Positions 35,578-45,196 of a DNA stretch of 64,000 bases are shown here, piece after piece. Within the stretch, counting starts at the first letter, position 1; each line of letters starts with the position of its first letter. The DNA is taken from contig JAYOMI010000002.1 of NCBI GenBank assembly GCA_038120765.1, positions 34,516 to 98,515 on the forward strand, in the 5' to 3' direction. A program made the position numbers and the translations under genes. The notes beneath the pieces were generated by a model, which was not told the origin of the DNA, did not search any database, and worked only from the letters and a program-made list of their open reading frames with translations. Source of the stretch: CAXBCP01 sp038120765 (lineage in GTDB: Bacteria > Pseudomonadota > Alphaproteobacteria > MPNO01 > UBA830).

Positions 35578-38500
35578 CTACTCCGCTGCGACCGCCTGAT
35601 CGCGGGCGGCGCGGCGCGCCTTGCGGCCCTCGACGACACCGACCGTAATCGACATCATCGGCGGCACGATCGCCATCGTGAGAACGGCCGATAGGGACAG
35701 ACCGCCGAGCACGACGGCGCCGAGCCCGCGATAGAGCTCCGAGCCCGGTCCGGGAAAGGCGACCAGCGGCAGCATTCCGAATACCGAGGTCAGCGTCGAC
35801 ATGAAGATCGGACGGATGCGGTTGCGGGTTGCCGTCTCGATGGCGGTATTCACATCCATCGCGTCTTCTCGGATGTGGAACAGCGTCTGATGCACGAGCA
35901 GGATCGCATTGTTCACGACGATCCCGATCAGGATCACGAAGCCCAGCATCGTCAGCATGTCGAGCGACTGCGCCACATAGGTGTTCAGCAACGCCAGGCC
36001 GCCAAGACCGCCCGCCGCGGCGACCGGCACCGTCAGCATCACGATCCACGGATAGAGGAAGCTCTCGAACAGAACCGCCATCACCAGGAACACGATCACC
36101 AGGGCCATCACCAGGTCGAGCTGCATGTGGTTCCAGGTTTCCTTGAGCTTGTCGGCACTGCCGCCAATCCGGAAGCGAACCCCCTCGGGCAGGCCGCGCG
36201 CGCGGATCGGCGCGAGCACCTTTGCTTCGAGAAGCTCCTCGGCCTCTTCAAGCGGAATGCCGTCATTCGGACTGACGCTGATCGTCATGGCACGCGACCG
36301 TTCGATGCGCTGGATTTCCGTCGGCCCCGTCGTTTCCCTGACATCCGCCAGATTACCGACCGGTACGATCCGCCCGTCGGATGTCACCACCGGCAGCGAC
36401 CGGATAGCCTGGGTAGATTCCCGGTCAAGCTCCGGACCTTTGAGAGTGAGGTCGATGCGTTTCCCTTCGACGGTGACCTCCGCGACGCGTATCCCGTCGT
36501 TGAAGGCATCGACGGATTCGCCGAGTTCCCGGGCCGACAACCCGTTATCCGACAGGCGTACGCGATCCGGCGTGATCCGGACCTCCGGCTCGCCGAGTGT
36601 CAGGGCCGGCCGCGGGCGGATGCTGTTTCCCTGGCTCGGCGGCAACACTTCACGCGCTGCGAAGAACACCTCGCGGCCGACGCCGTAAACCACCTCGAGG
36701 TCCGGGCCTGAAATCTCGATATCGATCGCGCGCCCCGAACCGACGGAACGCCCGAACAGGGACGGCTGGAACATGAAGGCGAAAACGCCCGGTTCGGCCC
36801 GGGCCGGACCTTCGATCAATTCCTTCAGTTCGCCCGCTTTCTGGGGATTCACATGGGTCGCCGCCATGAACATGCTGCCAAGGCGCGCCACATAGAAGAA
36901 CCTGTCGATTTTCTGGTCTTCGGGCTTGTTGATCTCGGCATAGGCGCCGCGCGACCAGTATTTTTTCGTCGAATCCGCGATGTTGCGCGCGATGCCTTCG
37001 TTGGTATCGATATTGTAGCCGGCCGGCGGCAGGACAATGCCGAACATCAGGTTCCGGTTGCCCTGCGGCAGATAATCCAGCTTCGGCATGATGAGAACGG
37101 AAATCGTTCCGGCGACCACGACAATAAGGGCGACAATCGCGACCGCCATTGTCTTGTAGCGCACGACGAAGCGCGCATAGCCTGCCCAGAAACGGGTAAA
37201 GCCGCGGGCCAGATCGTCAATCCCCGGCACACGGATCGCGCCCATTTCGGTCTTGACGCCACCCAGAAGCCCGTTGGCCAGCGCCGGGATCAGGGTCACT
37301 GCGACCAGCAGGGACAGCATGACGGATACGGAGATCGCCACCGCGATATCGCGGAACAACTGACCGACCTCAAGATCCATAATAAGGATCGGGATAAAGA
37401 CCATGACCGTCGTCAGCGCCGAGACCAGCACCGCCGGCCAGACCTGTTGCGCGCCGTAATAGGCCGCTTCGGCGCGGGATTTCCCCTCCTGGCGCAGCCG
37501 AAAAATATTTTCGAGCACGACGATCGCGGCATCGACAACCATGCCCACCGCGAACGCAATGCCGGCAAGGCTGATCACGTTCAGCGAGCGGCCGAGCAGC
37601 GCCATCGCAACGAAAGAGCCGATGACCGATACCGGGATCGACATCGCCACAACCGCCGTCGGCCGCCATGACCGCAGAAAAATCATCAGGACAATGATCG
37701 CGAGAATACCGCCGTAAATGATATTCGTCCTGACAAGATCGATCGACGAATTGATGTAGTCTGTCTCGTCATAGACCTGCTCGATGACCAGGCCCTGACG
37801 CTTCACCGGCCCGTCGGCAAGCTCCTTGATGACCGCGCGGACGTCGGCCATGGTCTTAATGACGTTGGCGCCCTGTTCCCGCGTGATGTTGAAGGCCAGC
37901 GCAGGCTGGTTGAGCATGCGCAGACGGGCCTGGGCCTTTTTGTAACCGATGGACACGTCGGCGATATCGCGCACGAGCACCCGGCCGACGCCGCGCCCGC
38001 CTTCGCCGTCGCTCCGCAGGACGACGTCCTCGACCAGCTGGGTGGTGTTCAGATCGCCCTCGGTGCGGACGACATAGCGGCGCTTGCCCTCTTCGACGTC
38101 ACCGCCGGTGATCGACGCATTGGCCGACCGCAAACGCTGGAGCACGGAGCTCACCGTCATGCCGTAGCGGGCGAGTTTCTCCGGCGTGATCGTGACGGAC
38201 ATTTCGCGTTCGGTCTGACCGAAAATATTGGCCCCGGCGACCCCGTTGACCCGCTCGATCCGCTCCTGAATGACATCGGCCAGAAAATCGCCGTTCTCGA
38301 CCATCGGGCGGGTATTGCCCTCCTGGCGGGTGATGATGAACCACGCGATGGCGTTGTCTTCCGTGCCGGATGTGGACAAGACGGGCTCATCCGCTTCTTC
38401 CGGATATCCGGATACCCGGTCGAGCCGGTTGGCGACCAGCAAGAGGGCCCGGTCGAAATTGATCTCCGGCCCGAACTCAAGCGTGACCTCCCCCTGGTTC

Positions 38501-38757
38501 CGCTGGGCCTTCGACGTCATTTTCCGGGCGCCTTCGAGGCCTTTCAATTCATCTTCCTGCGGATTGATTATTTCGCGCTCGACTTCCTGGGGCGCGGCAC
38601 CGGGCCAGCTCGTCTTGATGATGATGACCGGCTGGCGGACATCCGGCGCCATCTGGATCGGGATGCGCTGCAGGGCGACATAGCCGAACAACACGATCAT
38701 CAGGACCATGGCGACAATGGCGATGGGCCGTTCTATAGAAAGCCGGATTATGTTCAT
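35578..38757 (-). CDS. RND efflux transporter permease (AcrB/HAE-like)
   Basis: This 1059-residue inner-membrane pump would drive export by proton exchange. It begins MNIIRLSIERPIAIVAM and contains two sets of transmembrane helices with two large periplasmic loops. The TM4 region GMVVDAAIVVLENIFRL has one Asp where AcrB has two. WPGAAPQEVE and IPILIMDLEVGQLFRD fit the HAE branch. The adaptor gene lies 78 bases upstream in the same operon. No TolC-type channel gene is present here. The substrate is unknown. Confidence 0.92.
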   Translation of the reverse strand: MNIIRLSIERPIAIVAMVLMIVLFGYVALQRIPIQMAPDVRQPVIIIKTSWPGAAPQEVEREIINPQEDELKGLEGARKMTSKAQRNQGEVTLEFGPEINFDRALLLVANRLDRVSGYPEEADEPVLSTSGTEDNAIAWFIITRQEGNTRPMVENGDFLADVIQERIERVNGVAGANIFGQTEREMSVTITPEKLARYGMTVSSVLQRLRSANASITGGDVEEGKRRYVVRTEGDLNTTQLVEDVVLRSDGEGGRGVGRVLVRDIADVSIGYKKAQARLRMLNQPALAFNITREQGANVIKTMADVRAVIKELADGPVKRQGLVIEQVYDETDYINSSIDLVRTNIIYGGILAIIVLMIFLRSWRPTAVVAMSIPVSVIGSFVAMALLGRSLNVISLAGIAFAVGMVVDAAIVVLENIFRLRQEGKSRAEAAYYGAQQVWPAVLVSALTTVMVFIPILIMDLEVGQLFRDIAVAISVSVMLSLLVAVTLIPALANGLLGGVKTEMGAIRVPGIDDLARGFTRFWAGYARFVVRYKTMAVAIVALIVVVAGTISVLIMPKLDYLPQGNRNLMFGIVLPPAGYNIDTNEGIARNIADSTKKYWSRGAYAEINKPEDQKIDRFFYVARLGSMFMAATHVNPQKAGELKELIEGPARAEPGVFAFMFQPSLFGRSVGSGRAIDIEISGPDLEVVYGVGREVFFAAREVLPPSQGNSIRPRPALTLGEPEVRITPDRVRLSDNGLSARELGESVDAFNDGIRVAEVTVEGKRIDLTLKGPELDRESTQAIRSLPVVTSDGRIVPVGNLADVRETTGPTEIQRIERSRAMTISVSPNDGIPLEEAEELLEAKVLAPIRARGLPEGVRFRIGGSADKLKETWNHMQLDLVMALVIVFLVMAVLFESFLYPWIVMLTVPVAAAGGLGGLALLNTYVAQSLDMLTMLGFVILIGIVVNNAILLVHQTLFHIREDAMDVNTAIETATRNRIRPIFMSTLTSVFGMLPLVAFPGPGSELYRGLGAVVLGGLSLSAVLTMAIVPPMMSITVGVVEGRKARRAARDQAVAAE

Positions 38758-38835
38758 CCGCCTGCTCCGTTCCTTTGACGAATGGCGCGGTCGCGCCGGT
38801 TAACCGGTTGTCGTCGTCTGGTTGGTCTGTGTCTT

Positions 38836-40506
38836 CTAGTTGGTCGGTGTCTTCTCGGCATTGGCATTTGGCGCGGCCCCGCTGAGGACGCGCACGGCGG
38901 CACCTGGCGGCAGGGTTTCGTTGCCATGGGTGACCACGACATCGCCCGCGCTGAGCCCGGTTTCGACGATATACCTGTTGCCGACCGCCGCGCCGAGCGT
39001 CACCTGACGGGGAAAGGCCTTGCCGTTCCGCACAACGCTGACAACCTGGTTCGGTCCGCGATGCACGATTGCATCCTTGTGTACGGTAACGACCTGTTCG
39101 ATTTTGCCGATCGGCACGAGGACAGTCACAGTCTGATTGATGGCGAAGCTCGAGGATTTTTGCCCGAATTGCGGCGTGAACCTGACAGGCCTGGTCCGCG
39201 TGCGGGCGTTTTCGCGCGGAATGATGGACCGGACCGTCGCCCGGTGTTCGGTCCCGTCATCGAGACGGAATCTCACGATCCTGCCCGGCGTCAGGCCGGC
39301 GATACGGTCAGACGGTACTTCTGCTTCGACTTCGATCTCGGCATCGCTGATCAGCGTCACGACCGGATTGCCGACGTTCACGTAAGAGCCGATTTCGGTA
39401 TGTTTCTCGCTCACGACGCCGGAATACGGCGCGCGAATACTGCCATCGTACAAATCGATCGCCGCCTGATCGAGTTCGGCCTCCGCCTCTTTCAACTGCG
39501 AACGCCGTTCGACCAGCGTCGCCTGGCGCGCGTCGACATCGCGCTGCAGGTCTTCGTACCGCGCGCGTGAAAACGCCGACGACTGCCTCAGTTCGGACAT
39601 CCGGCGAAGTTCCTGTGCGGTCTTGGCGGCTTCGGCCTCCGCGGTCTGCACCATCGCCTTGCGGGTTGCGAGCGCCGCGGCATATTTGTCGCGCTGGGCC
39701 GTGAGCCGCTCGAGCGCCAGAACCGCGATCACATCGCCCTTGCTGACGCGATCGCCGACACTGACGTTCATTTCGACCACAGCGCCGTTGATACGCGACG
39801 CAACGTCGCCCGTCCGCTGCGCGACAAGGCGGCCGATCACGGGATAGGTCTGTGATTTCGGCTCGGCAATCACGGCATCGACCCGCACGGCGCTTGGCGG
39901 GCGCCCGCCGGCCCGGGGCGCGTCAGCCTTTTTGGGCTCGTCCGCTGCCTCCGGTGACGCTGCTTGGGATGGAGCTGGTGTGGCAGCCGATGCGGCGGCG
40001 GCGGGTTTCGGGCATTGAACACCGGTAAAGAAGCCCCGGATCTCCGCGCCATCCAGCGTGCCGGATCCGTCACAGTCCATTTCCGCGAAATTCTCTTTCA
40101 GCGGCCCGCCCGCCTCATCACGATCGATGACGCCGTCATTGTTCGCATCCGCCGCCTTCGCGCGACCGGACAGGGGCGGCAGTGCTTTGGCCGCTGCCAC
40201 AGGTGCGGCGGCAGGTGCGGCTGCTGCCGGCGCCGGGCACTGAACACCGGTAAAGAAGCCCCGGATCTCCGCGCCATCCAGCGTACCGGACTTGTTGCAG
40301 TCCATTTCCACGAAATTGTCTTTCAGCGGCCCGCCCGCCTCGTCGCGATCGATAACGCCGTTATTGTTCTTGTCTGCCGCCTTTGCACGACCTGAAAGTT
40401 CGACCCCCTGCGCATGAGCGTCGGACATCATAAAAGAAGCGCCAATCACTATACCAAATGACAAAAGTCCGGCCCTGAACAGGCCGGAAGAACAAACACC
40501 GGACAT
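38836..40506 (-). CDS. RND periplasmic adaptor with four N-terminal EF-hand loops
   Basis: This 556-residue adaptor (membrane fusion protein) partners the RND pump downstream. A signal peptide (1-32, ending DAHA) is followed by two near-identical 60-residue units. They hold four canonical EF-hand loops: DKNNNGVIDRDE (45-56), DCNKSGTLDGAE (69-80), DANNDGVIDRDE (120-131) and DCDGSGTLDGAE (144-155). An Ala/Pro linker leads to the usual adaptor (about 205-550) with lipoyl and coiled-coil parts (INGAVVEMNVSVGDRVSKGD, LERLTAQRDKYAAAL, IRAPYSGVVSEKHTEIGSYV). The ATG at 40506 follows GGAGG by ten bases; the frame extends to 40605 without family sequence. EF-hands on an RND adaptor are unusual. Confidence 0.87.
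   Translation of the reverse strand: MSGVCSSGLFRAGLLSFGIVIGASFMMSDAHAQGVELSGRAKAADKNNNGVIDRDEAGGPLKDNFVEMDCNKSGTLDGAEIRGFFTGVQCPAPAAAAPAAAPVAAAKALPPLSGRAKAADANNDGVIDRDEAGGPLKENFAEMDCDGSGTLDGAEIRGFFTGVQCPKPAAAASAATPAPSQAASPEAADEPKKADAPRAGGRPPSAVRVDAVIAEPKSQTYPVIGRLVAQRTGDVASRINGAVVEMNVSVGDRVSKGDVIAVLALERLTAQRDKYAAALATRKAMVQTAEAEAAKTAQELRRMSELRQSSAFSRARYEDLQRDVDARQATLVERRSQLKEAEAELDQAAIDLYDGSIRAPYSGVVSEKHTEIGSYVNVGNPVVTLISDAEIEVEAEVPSDRIAGLTPGRIVRFRLDDGTEHRATVRSIIPRENARTRTRPVRFTPQFGQKSSSFAINQTVTVLVPIGKIEQVVTVHKDAIVHRGPNQVVSVVRNGKAFPRQVTLGAAVGNRYIVETGLSAGDVVVTHGNETLPPGAAVRVLSGAAPNANAEKTPTN
40006..40398 (-). repeat. Tandem 225-base-period duplication encoding EF-hand units
   Basis: Segments 40231-40398 and 40006-40173 are near-identical at DNA level with a period of 225 bases (75 codons). 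The differences are mainly substitutions such as Lys/Ala and Asn/Asp within the loops. This indicates a fairly recent internal duplication that stayed in frame. Confidence 0.85.
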
Positions 40507-40742
40507 TTTAAAAAGGCCTCCAAATAGGCGCCGCGCCGCACGTTTAACACGATACCGACAGGTTTCATCCGTCGGGAAAATGCTACCGTTCCCGTTACGG
40601 GTCAAAGTAAATTTTAGACCTCGTAAAATAATATTGTTTGCCCGTCATCCCGCCCGGGAATATCAGGGACCGGAATAACCGGGTGGCGAAAACGCATCGA
40701 CATCTATCCCTTCCCTGCGCTACGTCGTCTAATGGTCGATGA

Positions 40743-41642
40743 ATGATCCAGTCCGTAAAAACAGCTTTCACCCTGCTGCCGCCTTCCGCGCAAGGCGCCA
40801 TCTGGATGACCCTGAGCGCCGTGTTTTTCGCGGCGCAGGCCGGGATCGTGCGCTATCTGTCCAAAGACCTGCATTTCATCGAGATATCTTTTTTCCGCGC
40901 CCTCTTCGGCATCGTCGTGATGTTGCCCTGGCTGATGCGCTCGGGCGTGGGCGTCCTGCGCACACCGCATACCAAACTTTACGTCACCCGTGGCCTGTTG
41001 AGCACGATCGCGATGTATGGCTGGTTTGGCAGCCTGACGCTGATCCCCATCGGAGATGCGACCGCGATCTCGTTCACGTTTCCGCTGTTCATCGCGCTGG
41101 CGGGGGTTCTGCTGCTGAAAGAGCCCGCCCATGCGACCCGCTGGATCGCACTCGCCGTCGGCTTTGCCGGGACGCTGATCGTGGTCCGACCCGGGTTTCA
41201 GGAAGTGAACATCGGCGTCTTCATGGTGATCGGCGGCGGTGTCTGCATCGCGTTCTCGGCAATGATCCTGAAGGTGATGCTGCGCACCGACACGCCGGAC
41301 AAGGCCGCGATCTATCAGTCGATCTACATGCTGCCCTTCGCGTTCGTCGCGGTGCTGTTCGTCTGGGAATGGCCAACCCCGGAGCAATGGTTCTGGGGAT
41401 TCATGCTCGGCGCCGGTTCGACAACGGCCCAGCGGTTGTATTCCCGCGCCTTCGCGACCGGCGATGTCGGATCGATCACACCGTTCGATTTCACGCGCCT
41501 GCCCTTCGCGATTGCCATCGGCTTCGTAATCTTCTCGGAGCTGCCCGATGTCTGGACCATCGTCGGCGGCGTCGTGATCTTCTGCTCATCGGTCTTCGCG
41601 GGTCAGACAGAATCGCGCCGCGACAGGAAAAAGCTCTCATGA
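40743..41642 (+). CDS. DMT/EamA family transporter (array member 1)
   Basis: This 299-residue ten-helix transporter has repeat one with LIPIGDATAISFTFPL and GFAGTLIVVRPGFQ. Repeat two has ATGDVGSITPFDFTRLPF and WTIVGGVVIF. It is first in a run of four co-directional DMT genes, and its stop overlaps the next start (ATGA). It is divergent from the RND operon. No substrate can be assigned. Confidence 0.88.
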   Translation: MIQSVKTAFTLLPPSAQGAIWMTLSAVFFAAQAGIVRYLSKDLHFIEISFFRALFGIVVMLPWLMRSGVGVLRTPHTKLYVTRGLLSTIAMYGWFGSLTLIPIGDATAISFTFPLFIALAGVLLLKEPAHATRWIALAVGFAGTLIVVRPGFQEVNIGVFMVIGGGVCIAFSAMILKVMLRTDTPDKAAIYQSIYMLPFAFVAVLFVWEWPTPEQWFWGFMLGAGSTTAQRLYSRAFATGDVGSITPFDFTRLPFAIAIGFVIFSELPDVWTIVGGVVIFCSSVFAGQTESRRDRKKLS

Positions 41643-42571
41643 CGGCCGGCGTGAATACGGGCGCTGTCGCCGACTGGTTCGCCGGCCTGTCCGGTCCGGT
41701 TCGGGGAACGATATGGATCCTGATCAGCGCCGTCTGCCTGACCGCCATGGCGGCGACGATCCGGCATCTTTCCGGCGACGTGCATACTTTCATCATCGCC
41801 TTCTTTCGCATCGGGATCGGTTTTGTCGTCATGGCGCCGTGGATGGTCCGCACGCGTCTGCAGGGGCTGAAAACCACCAAGAAATCCTGGTTTCTGCTGA
41901 GGGCTTTCGCGACCACGATCGCGTCGCTCGGGTTTTTCTACGCATTGGGGGAAATCCCGCTCGCGGATGCCGTGGCGATCATGTTCACCCGCCCGCTCTA
42001 CGGCACGATATTCGCCATCGTGTTCCTCGGCGAAATCGTGGGCCAGCGCCGCTGGGCGGCGCTCGCTGTCGGCTTCCTCGGGGTGCTCGTCATGGTCCGG
42101 CCCGGTTTCGAGGCCATCAATCTCGGCCTCGCGGCAGTCTTCGTCGCCTCCATTGCAGGCGCCGCGGCGGCCATCCTGATCCGCTACCTGTCGCGCACGG
42201 AATCCCCCGATACCATCACGATGTATATGGTTCTGTTCACCGCACCGGTAATGCTGATCCTCGCCCTTGCCGTCTGGGAAACCCCGACCTGGGAACAGAT
42301 TGGCTGGCTTTCCTTCACGGGTCTGGTCGGCACGCTCGGCCAGCGGGCAATGTCGCGCGGATATGCGGCCGCGGACGCGTCGATCATCCTGCCCATGGAT
42401 TTTTCGAGGCTGATCATCGCGGCGCTGTTCGGGTATGTGCTGTTTTCCGAGATACCATCGGTCTACACTGCCATCGGCGGTGCGCTGATCTTCACCGCGA
42501 CCGTCTATATTGCCCAGCGCGAAGCCCGGATTGCACGCCGGTCGGCGGCCACAACGCGGGTATCGGAATAG
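41639..42571 (+). CDS. DMT/EamA family transporter (array member 2)
   Basis: This 310-residue DMT protein overlaps the previous gene by four bases and ends one base before the next start. Key blocks are EIPLADAVAIMFTRPLYG, GFLGVLVMVRPGFEA, YAAADASIILPMDFSRL and AIGGALIF. The in-frame extension back to 40739 is a shadow of array member 1 in another frame, so I start at 41639. Confidence 0.88.
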   Translation: MTAGVNTGAVADWFAGLSGPVRGTIWILISAVCLTAMAATIRHLSGDVHTFIIAFFRIGIGFVVMAPWMVRTRLQGLKTTKKSWFLLRAFATTIASLGFFYALGEIPLADAVAIMFTRPLYGTIFAIVFLGEIVGQRRWAALAVGFLGVLVMVRPGFEAINLGLAAVFVASIAGAAAAILIRYLSRTESPDTITMYMVLFTAPVMLILALAVWETPTWEQIGWLSFTGLVGTLGQRAMSRGYAAADASIILPMDFSRLIIAALFGYVLFSEIPSVYTAIGGALIFTATVYIAQREARIARRSAATTRVSE

Positions 42572-42572
42572 C

Positions 42573-43457
42573 ATGACCATCGCGACACTGACCGCCCGTT
42601 TCGCCGCCCTGCCAGGCCCCGTGCGGTCCGGCATCTGGATGTCGACCTCTGCGGTCACCTATGTGATCTCCATCGCCATCGGGCGCTACATGGCGCCCGA
42701 CATCGAGGTGTTCCAGATCGCGTTCCTGCGCAACACGTTCGCGATCCTGTTCATGATGCCCTGGCTAATGCGGGTAGGTCTGGGGGCGATGCGCACCCGG
42801 CAGTTCGGCAGGCACGTTATCCGCGGGTTCATGTCATCAACCAACGTGACCCTGCTTTTCGCCGCCGTCGCCCTGATCCCGATTGCCGACATGTCGGCGA
42901 TCAATTTCCTGCAGCCGGTGATCGGCGCGGCCATCGCCGGGTTCGTCCTGGGCGAGGTTGCCGGGCGCAAACGCTGGCTGGCGATTTCCATGGGGTTTGT
43001 GGGCGCGATCCTGGTGATCCGCCCCGGTTTCGCCGAATTCAATCTCGGCATGGCCTATGCCCTGGGATCGGCGATCTCGGGCGCGCTGGTCTCCATCATG
43101 ATCAAGACACTGGTCCGCACGGACCCGCCGGACACCATCGCCGCCTGGCTGTTTATCACCCAGTCGCTGATCCTGCTGATCCCGACAATCATTGTCTGGA
43201 ATGCGCCAACGCCGGAACAATGGGGCCTGTTCGTCTTTATAGGCGCGACCAGTGTGGTTCTGCAGCGCACCTATAACAGGGGCATTCAGGCGGCGGATAT
43301 TTCTATCGCGATGCCGTTCAATTTCACCCGCCTGATATGGGCGGCGCTGCTCGGCTGGCTGGTTTTCGCCGAATTCCCGGATGTCTGGACATGGATCGGG
43401 GGAACGATCATCTTTACGGCCTCGGTGTGGCTGACCCGCCAGGGCCGCAATAAATAA
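42573..43457 (+). CDS. DMT/EamA family transporter (array member 3)
   Basis: This 294-residue ten-helix transporter has LIPIADMSAINFLQPVIG, GFVGAILVIRPGFAE, IQAADISIAMPFNFTRLIW and WTWIGGTIIFTA. The ATG at 42573 is two bases after the preceding stop. A longer frame from 42510 would overlap array member 2 and is rejected. It is the third of four adjacent paralogues. Confidence 0.88.
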   Translation: MTIATLTARFAALPGPVRSGIWMSTSAVTYVISIAIGRYMAPDIEVFQIAFLRNTFAILFMMPWLMRVGLGAMRTRQFGRHVIRGFMSSTNVTLLFAAVALIPIADMSAINFLQPVIGAAIAGFVLGEVAGRKRWLAISMGFVGAILVIRPGFAEFNLGMAYALGSAISGALVSIMIKTLVRTDPPDTIAAWLFITQSLILLIPTIIVWNAPTPEQWGLFVFIGATSVVLQRTYNRGIQAADISIAMPFNFTRLIWAALLGWLVFAEFPDVWTWIGGTIIFTASVWLTRQGRNK

Positions 43458-43470
43458 TAAAGCGCAGTTC

Positions 43471-44367
43471 ATGAGCGGATATTTCGAGAAATTCCACGCC
43501 CTCCCGCCGAACGTTCGCGGCGCCCTGTTCGTGATACTCGGGACGGGGTTCTTCGTCATGACGGATATCGTCGTAAAGTTTACGGGAGACCGCTTTCATC
43601 CGGCGCAGATGTCGATCTTTCGCTACGGCGTCGGCTTTATCCTGCTGGCGCCCCTCTTTATCCGCACCGGACGGGCAAAGCTGCGCACAAAACGCCTGAA
43701 GCTGCATTTCATCCGCGCCATCCTGGCGACACTGGGACAGGCCGGTATTTTTTACACCGTGATCCATCTGCAGCTCGCGGATGCGACGGCGATGAATTTC
43801 ACGCGGCCGCTGTTCCTGACGATCCTTGCGATTTTTATTCTGAAGGAGGTCGTCGGCGTTCATCGCTGGTGCGCGACGCTGATCGGGTTCACCGGGGTGA
43901 TCGTGATGATGCGGCCATTCGGCGGCGAAGTGGATATCGCCTGGGGGATAGCGCTGGTCACCGCGCTGCTGTTTTCATCCGGGCTGATCATCATTCGCGT
44001 TCTTGGCCGCGACGACCCGCCGGGAACGATCCTGTTCTGGTATCATGTTTTCGGCATTCTTATCTTCACCGGTCCGGCCGCCTATGTCTGGGTCGATCCG
44101 TTGCCGCATGAATGGATTCTGCTCTGCCTGATCGCGACATTCACGGCGATCGGCATGAATTTTTTCGTCCGCGGATTTTCCGTCGGCGAATCGAGCGTGA
44201 TGGGCACGATGGAATATATCCGCCTCGTCTTCGCCGCCCTTGCCGGCTATTTCATCTTTTCGGAAGTGCCCGATCACTGGACCTGGATCGGCGTCGGCAT
44301 CATCGTGGCGGCGACGCTCTACATCACGCGGCACGAAGCGAAGACGGCGAAAGCCGCAGAAACCTGA
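43471..44367 (+). CDS. DMT/EamA family transporter (array member 4)
   Basis: This 298-residue DMT protein has HLQLADATAMNFTRPLFL and GFTGVIVMMRPFGGE in the first repeat, and GESSVMGTMEYIRLVFAA with WTWIGVGIIV in the second. It is the last of the plus-strand run, 13 bases after member 3, and is convergent with the PCD gene. It is more divergent in the second repeat than members 1-3. Confidence 0.88.
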   Translation: MSGYFEKFHALPPNVRGALFVILGTGFFVMTDIVVKFTGDRFHPAQMSIFRYGVGFILLAPLFIRTGRAKLRTKRLKLHFIRAILATLGQAGIFYTVIHLQLADATAMNFTRPLFLTILAIFILKEVVGVHRWCATLIGFTGVIVMMRPFGGEVDIAWGIALVTALLFSSGLIIIRVLGRDDPPGTILFWYHVFGILIFTGPAAYVWVDPLPHEWILLCLIATFTAIGMNFFVRGFSVGESSVMGTMEYIRLVFAALAGYFIFSEVPDHWTWIGVGIIVAATLYITRHEAKTAKAAET

Positions 44368-44376
44368 GCCGGGCAG

Positions 44377-44706
44377 CTATTTTTTCTTCGCGGCAGCCTG
44401 CACCGCGAGCGCCTTGCGCGCCGCAATCGAGTCGATAAATTTCGCCATCTGGACATCAAGCGACGAGACACCGCCGGCATCGTGGGTGGTCAGCGTCACC
44501 AGCACCTGATTGTAGACGTTGAACCATTCGGGATGATGGCCCATTTCCTCGGCCTTCAGCGCGACCCGCGACATAAAGCCGAAAGCCTCGTTGAAGTCCT
44601 TGAACTTGTACGCCTTCGCAATCGCGTCGCGACCCTTGACCTTTTTCCAGTGCTTGAGGGGCCCAAGCGCTTTCTGACGGGCTTTTCCGGTAAGTTTGTC
44701 GACCAT
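44377..44706 (-). CDS. phhB: 4a-hydroxytetrahydrobiopterin dehydratase (PCD/DCoH)
   Basis: PCD dehydrates pterin-4a-carbinolamine during pterin recycling. The 109-residue product has the family core AFGFMSRVALKAEEMGHHPE, then WFNVYNQVLVTLTTHDAGG, with the catalytic His residues, and a Lys-rich tail. The ATG at 44706 follows an AGGAGG site, and the upstream frame has no family similarity. No aromatic amino-acid hydroxylase gene is adjacent, so the substrate pterin source is unclear. Confidence 0.92.
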   Translation of the reverse strand: MVDKLTGKARQKALGPLKHWKKVKGRDAIAKAYKFKDFNEAFGFMSRVALKAEEMGHHPEWFNVYNQVLVTLTTHDAGGVSSLDVQMAKFIDSIAARKALAVQAAAKKK

Positions 44707-44779
44707 TTCAGATACCTCCTGTCTGTTCCTAGGGTGCAGTCCCTTGGCCCGACGATCAAGGGCGGGTAATGATGGCGCA

Positions 44780-45181
44780 ATGAAGACACAATTCACCACC
44801 GCCCCGACGCTCGACGACATCGAGGAAATCGCCCGCACGGCCTTTGAGGCCCTGCCCGATGCCTTCCGGATGCTCACGACCGGCATTGTCTTTCGCGTCG
44901 ATGATTTTCCCGATCAGGACACGGTGAGGGAAATGGGCCTGCAGAGCCCGTTCGACCTGATGGGGCTGTATAGCGGCGTGCCGGTCGGCGAGAAGGACGC
45001 CGGCGCGGCGCCGGTGGTGGACATGATTTTCCTCTATCGCCGCCCCCTGCTCGACTACTGGTGCGAGACGGAGGAAGACCTTACGGACCTGGTCCGCCAT
45101 GTGCTGGTCCACGAAATCGGCCACCATTTCGGCCTGTCGGATGACGATATGGAGCGGCTGGAAGCCAGCGCCGGCGATTAA
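44780..45181 (+). CDS. Small metallopeptidase-like (zincin) family protein
   Basis: This 133-residue cytoplasmic protein has a C-terminal zincin motif HVLVHEIGHHFGLSDDDM (HExxHxxG-like) and the upstream block MIFLYRRPLLDYW. It matches the DUF1025/metallopeptidase family, whose members are short and of unknown substrate. No signal peptide is seen. It is divergent from phhB and convergent with the DMT pair. Confidence 0.82.
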   Translation: MKTQFTTAPTLDDIEEIARTAFEALPDAFRMLTTGIVFRVDDFPDQDTVREMGLQSPFDLMGLYSGVPVGEKDAGAAPVVDMIFLYRRPLLDYWCETEEDLTDLVRHVLVHEIGHHFGLSDDDMERLEASAGD

Positions 45182-45196
45182 CCCGGCCCGATGCCT

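Noticed and set aside
40739..41638. Fusion of two DMT proteins as one 610-residue frame
   Set aside because: The first half is an out-of-frame shadow; the true first gene is 40743-41642 in another frame.
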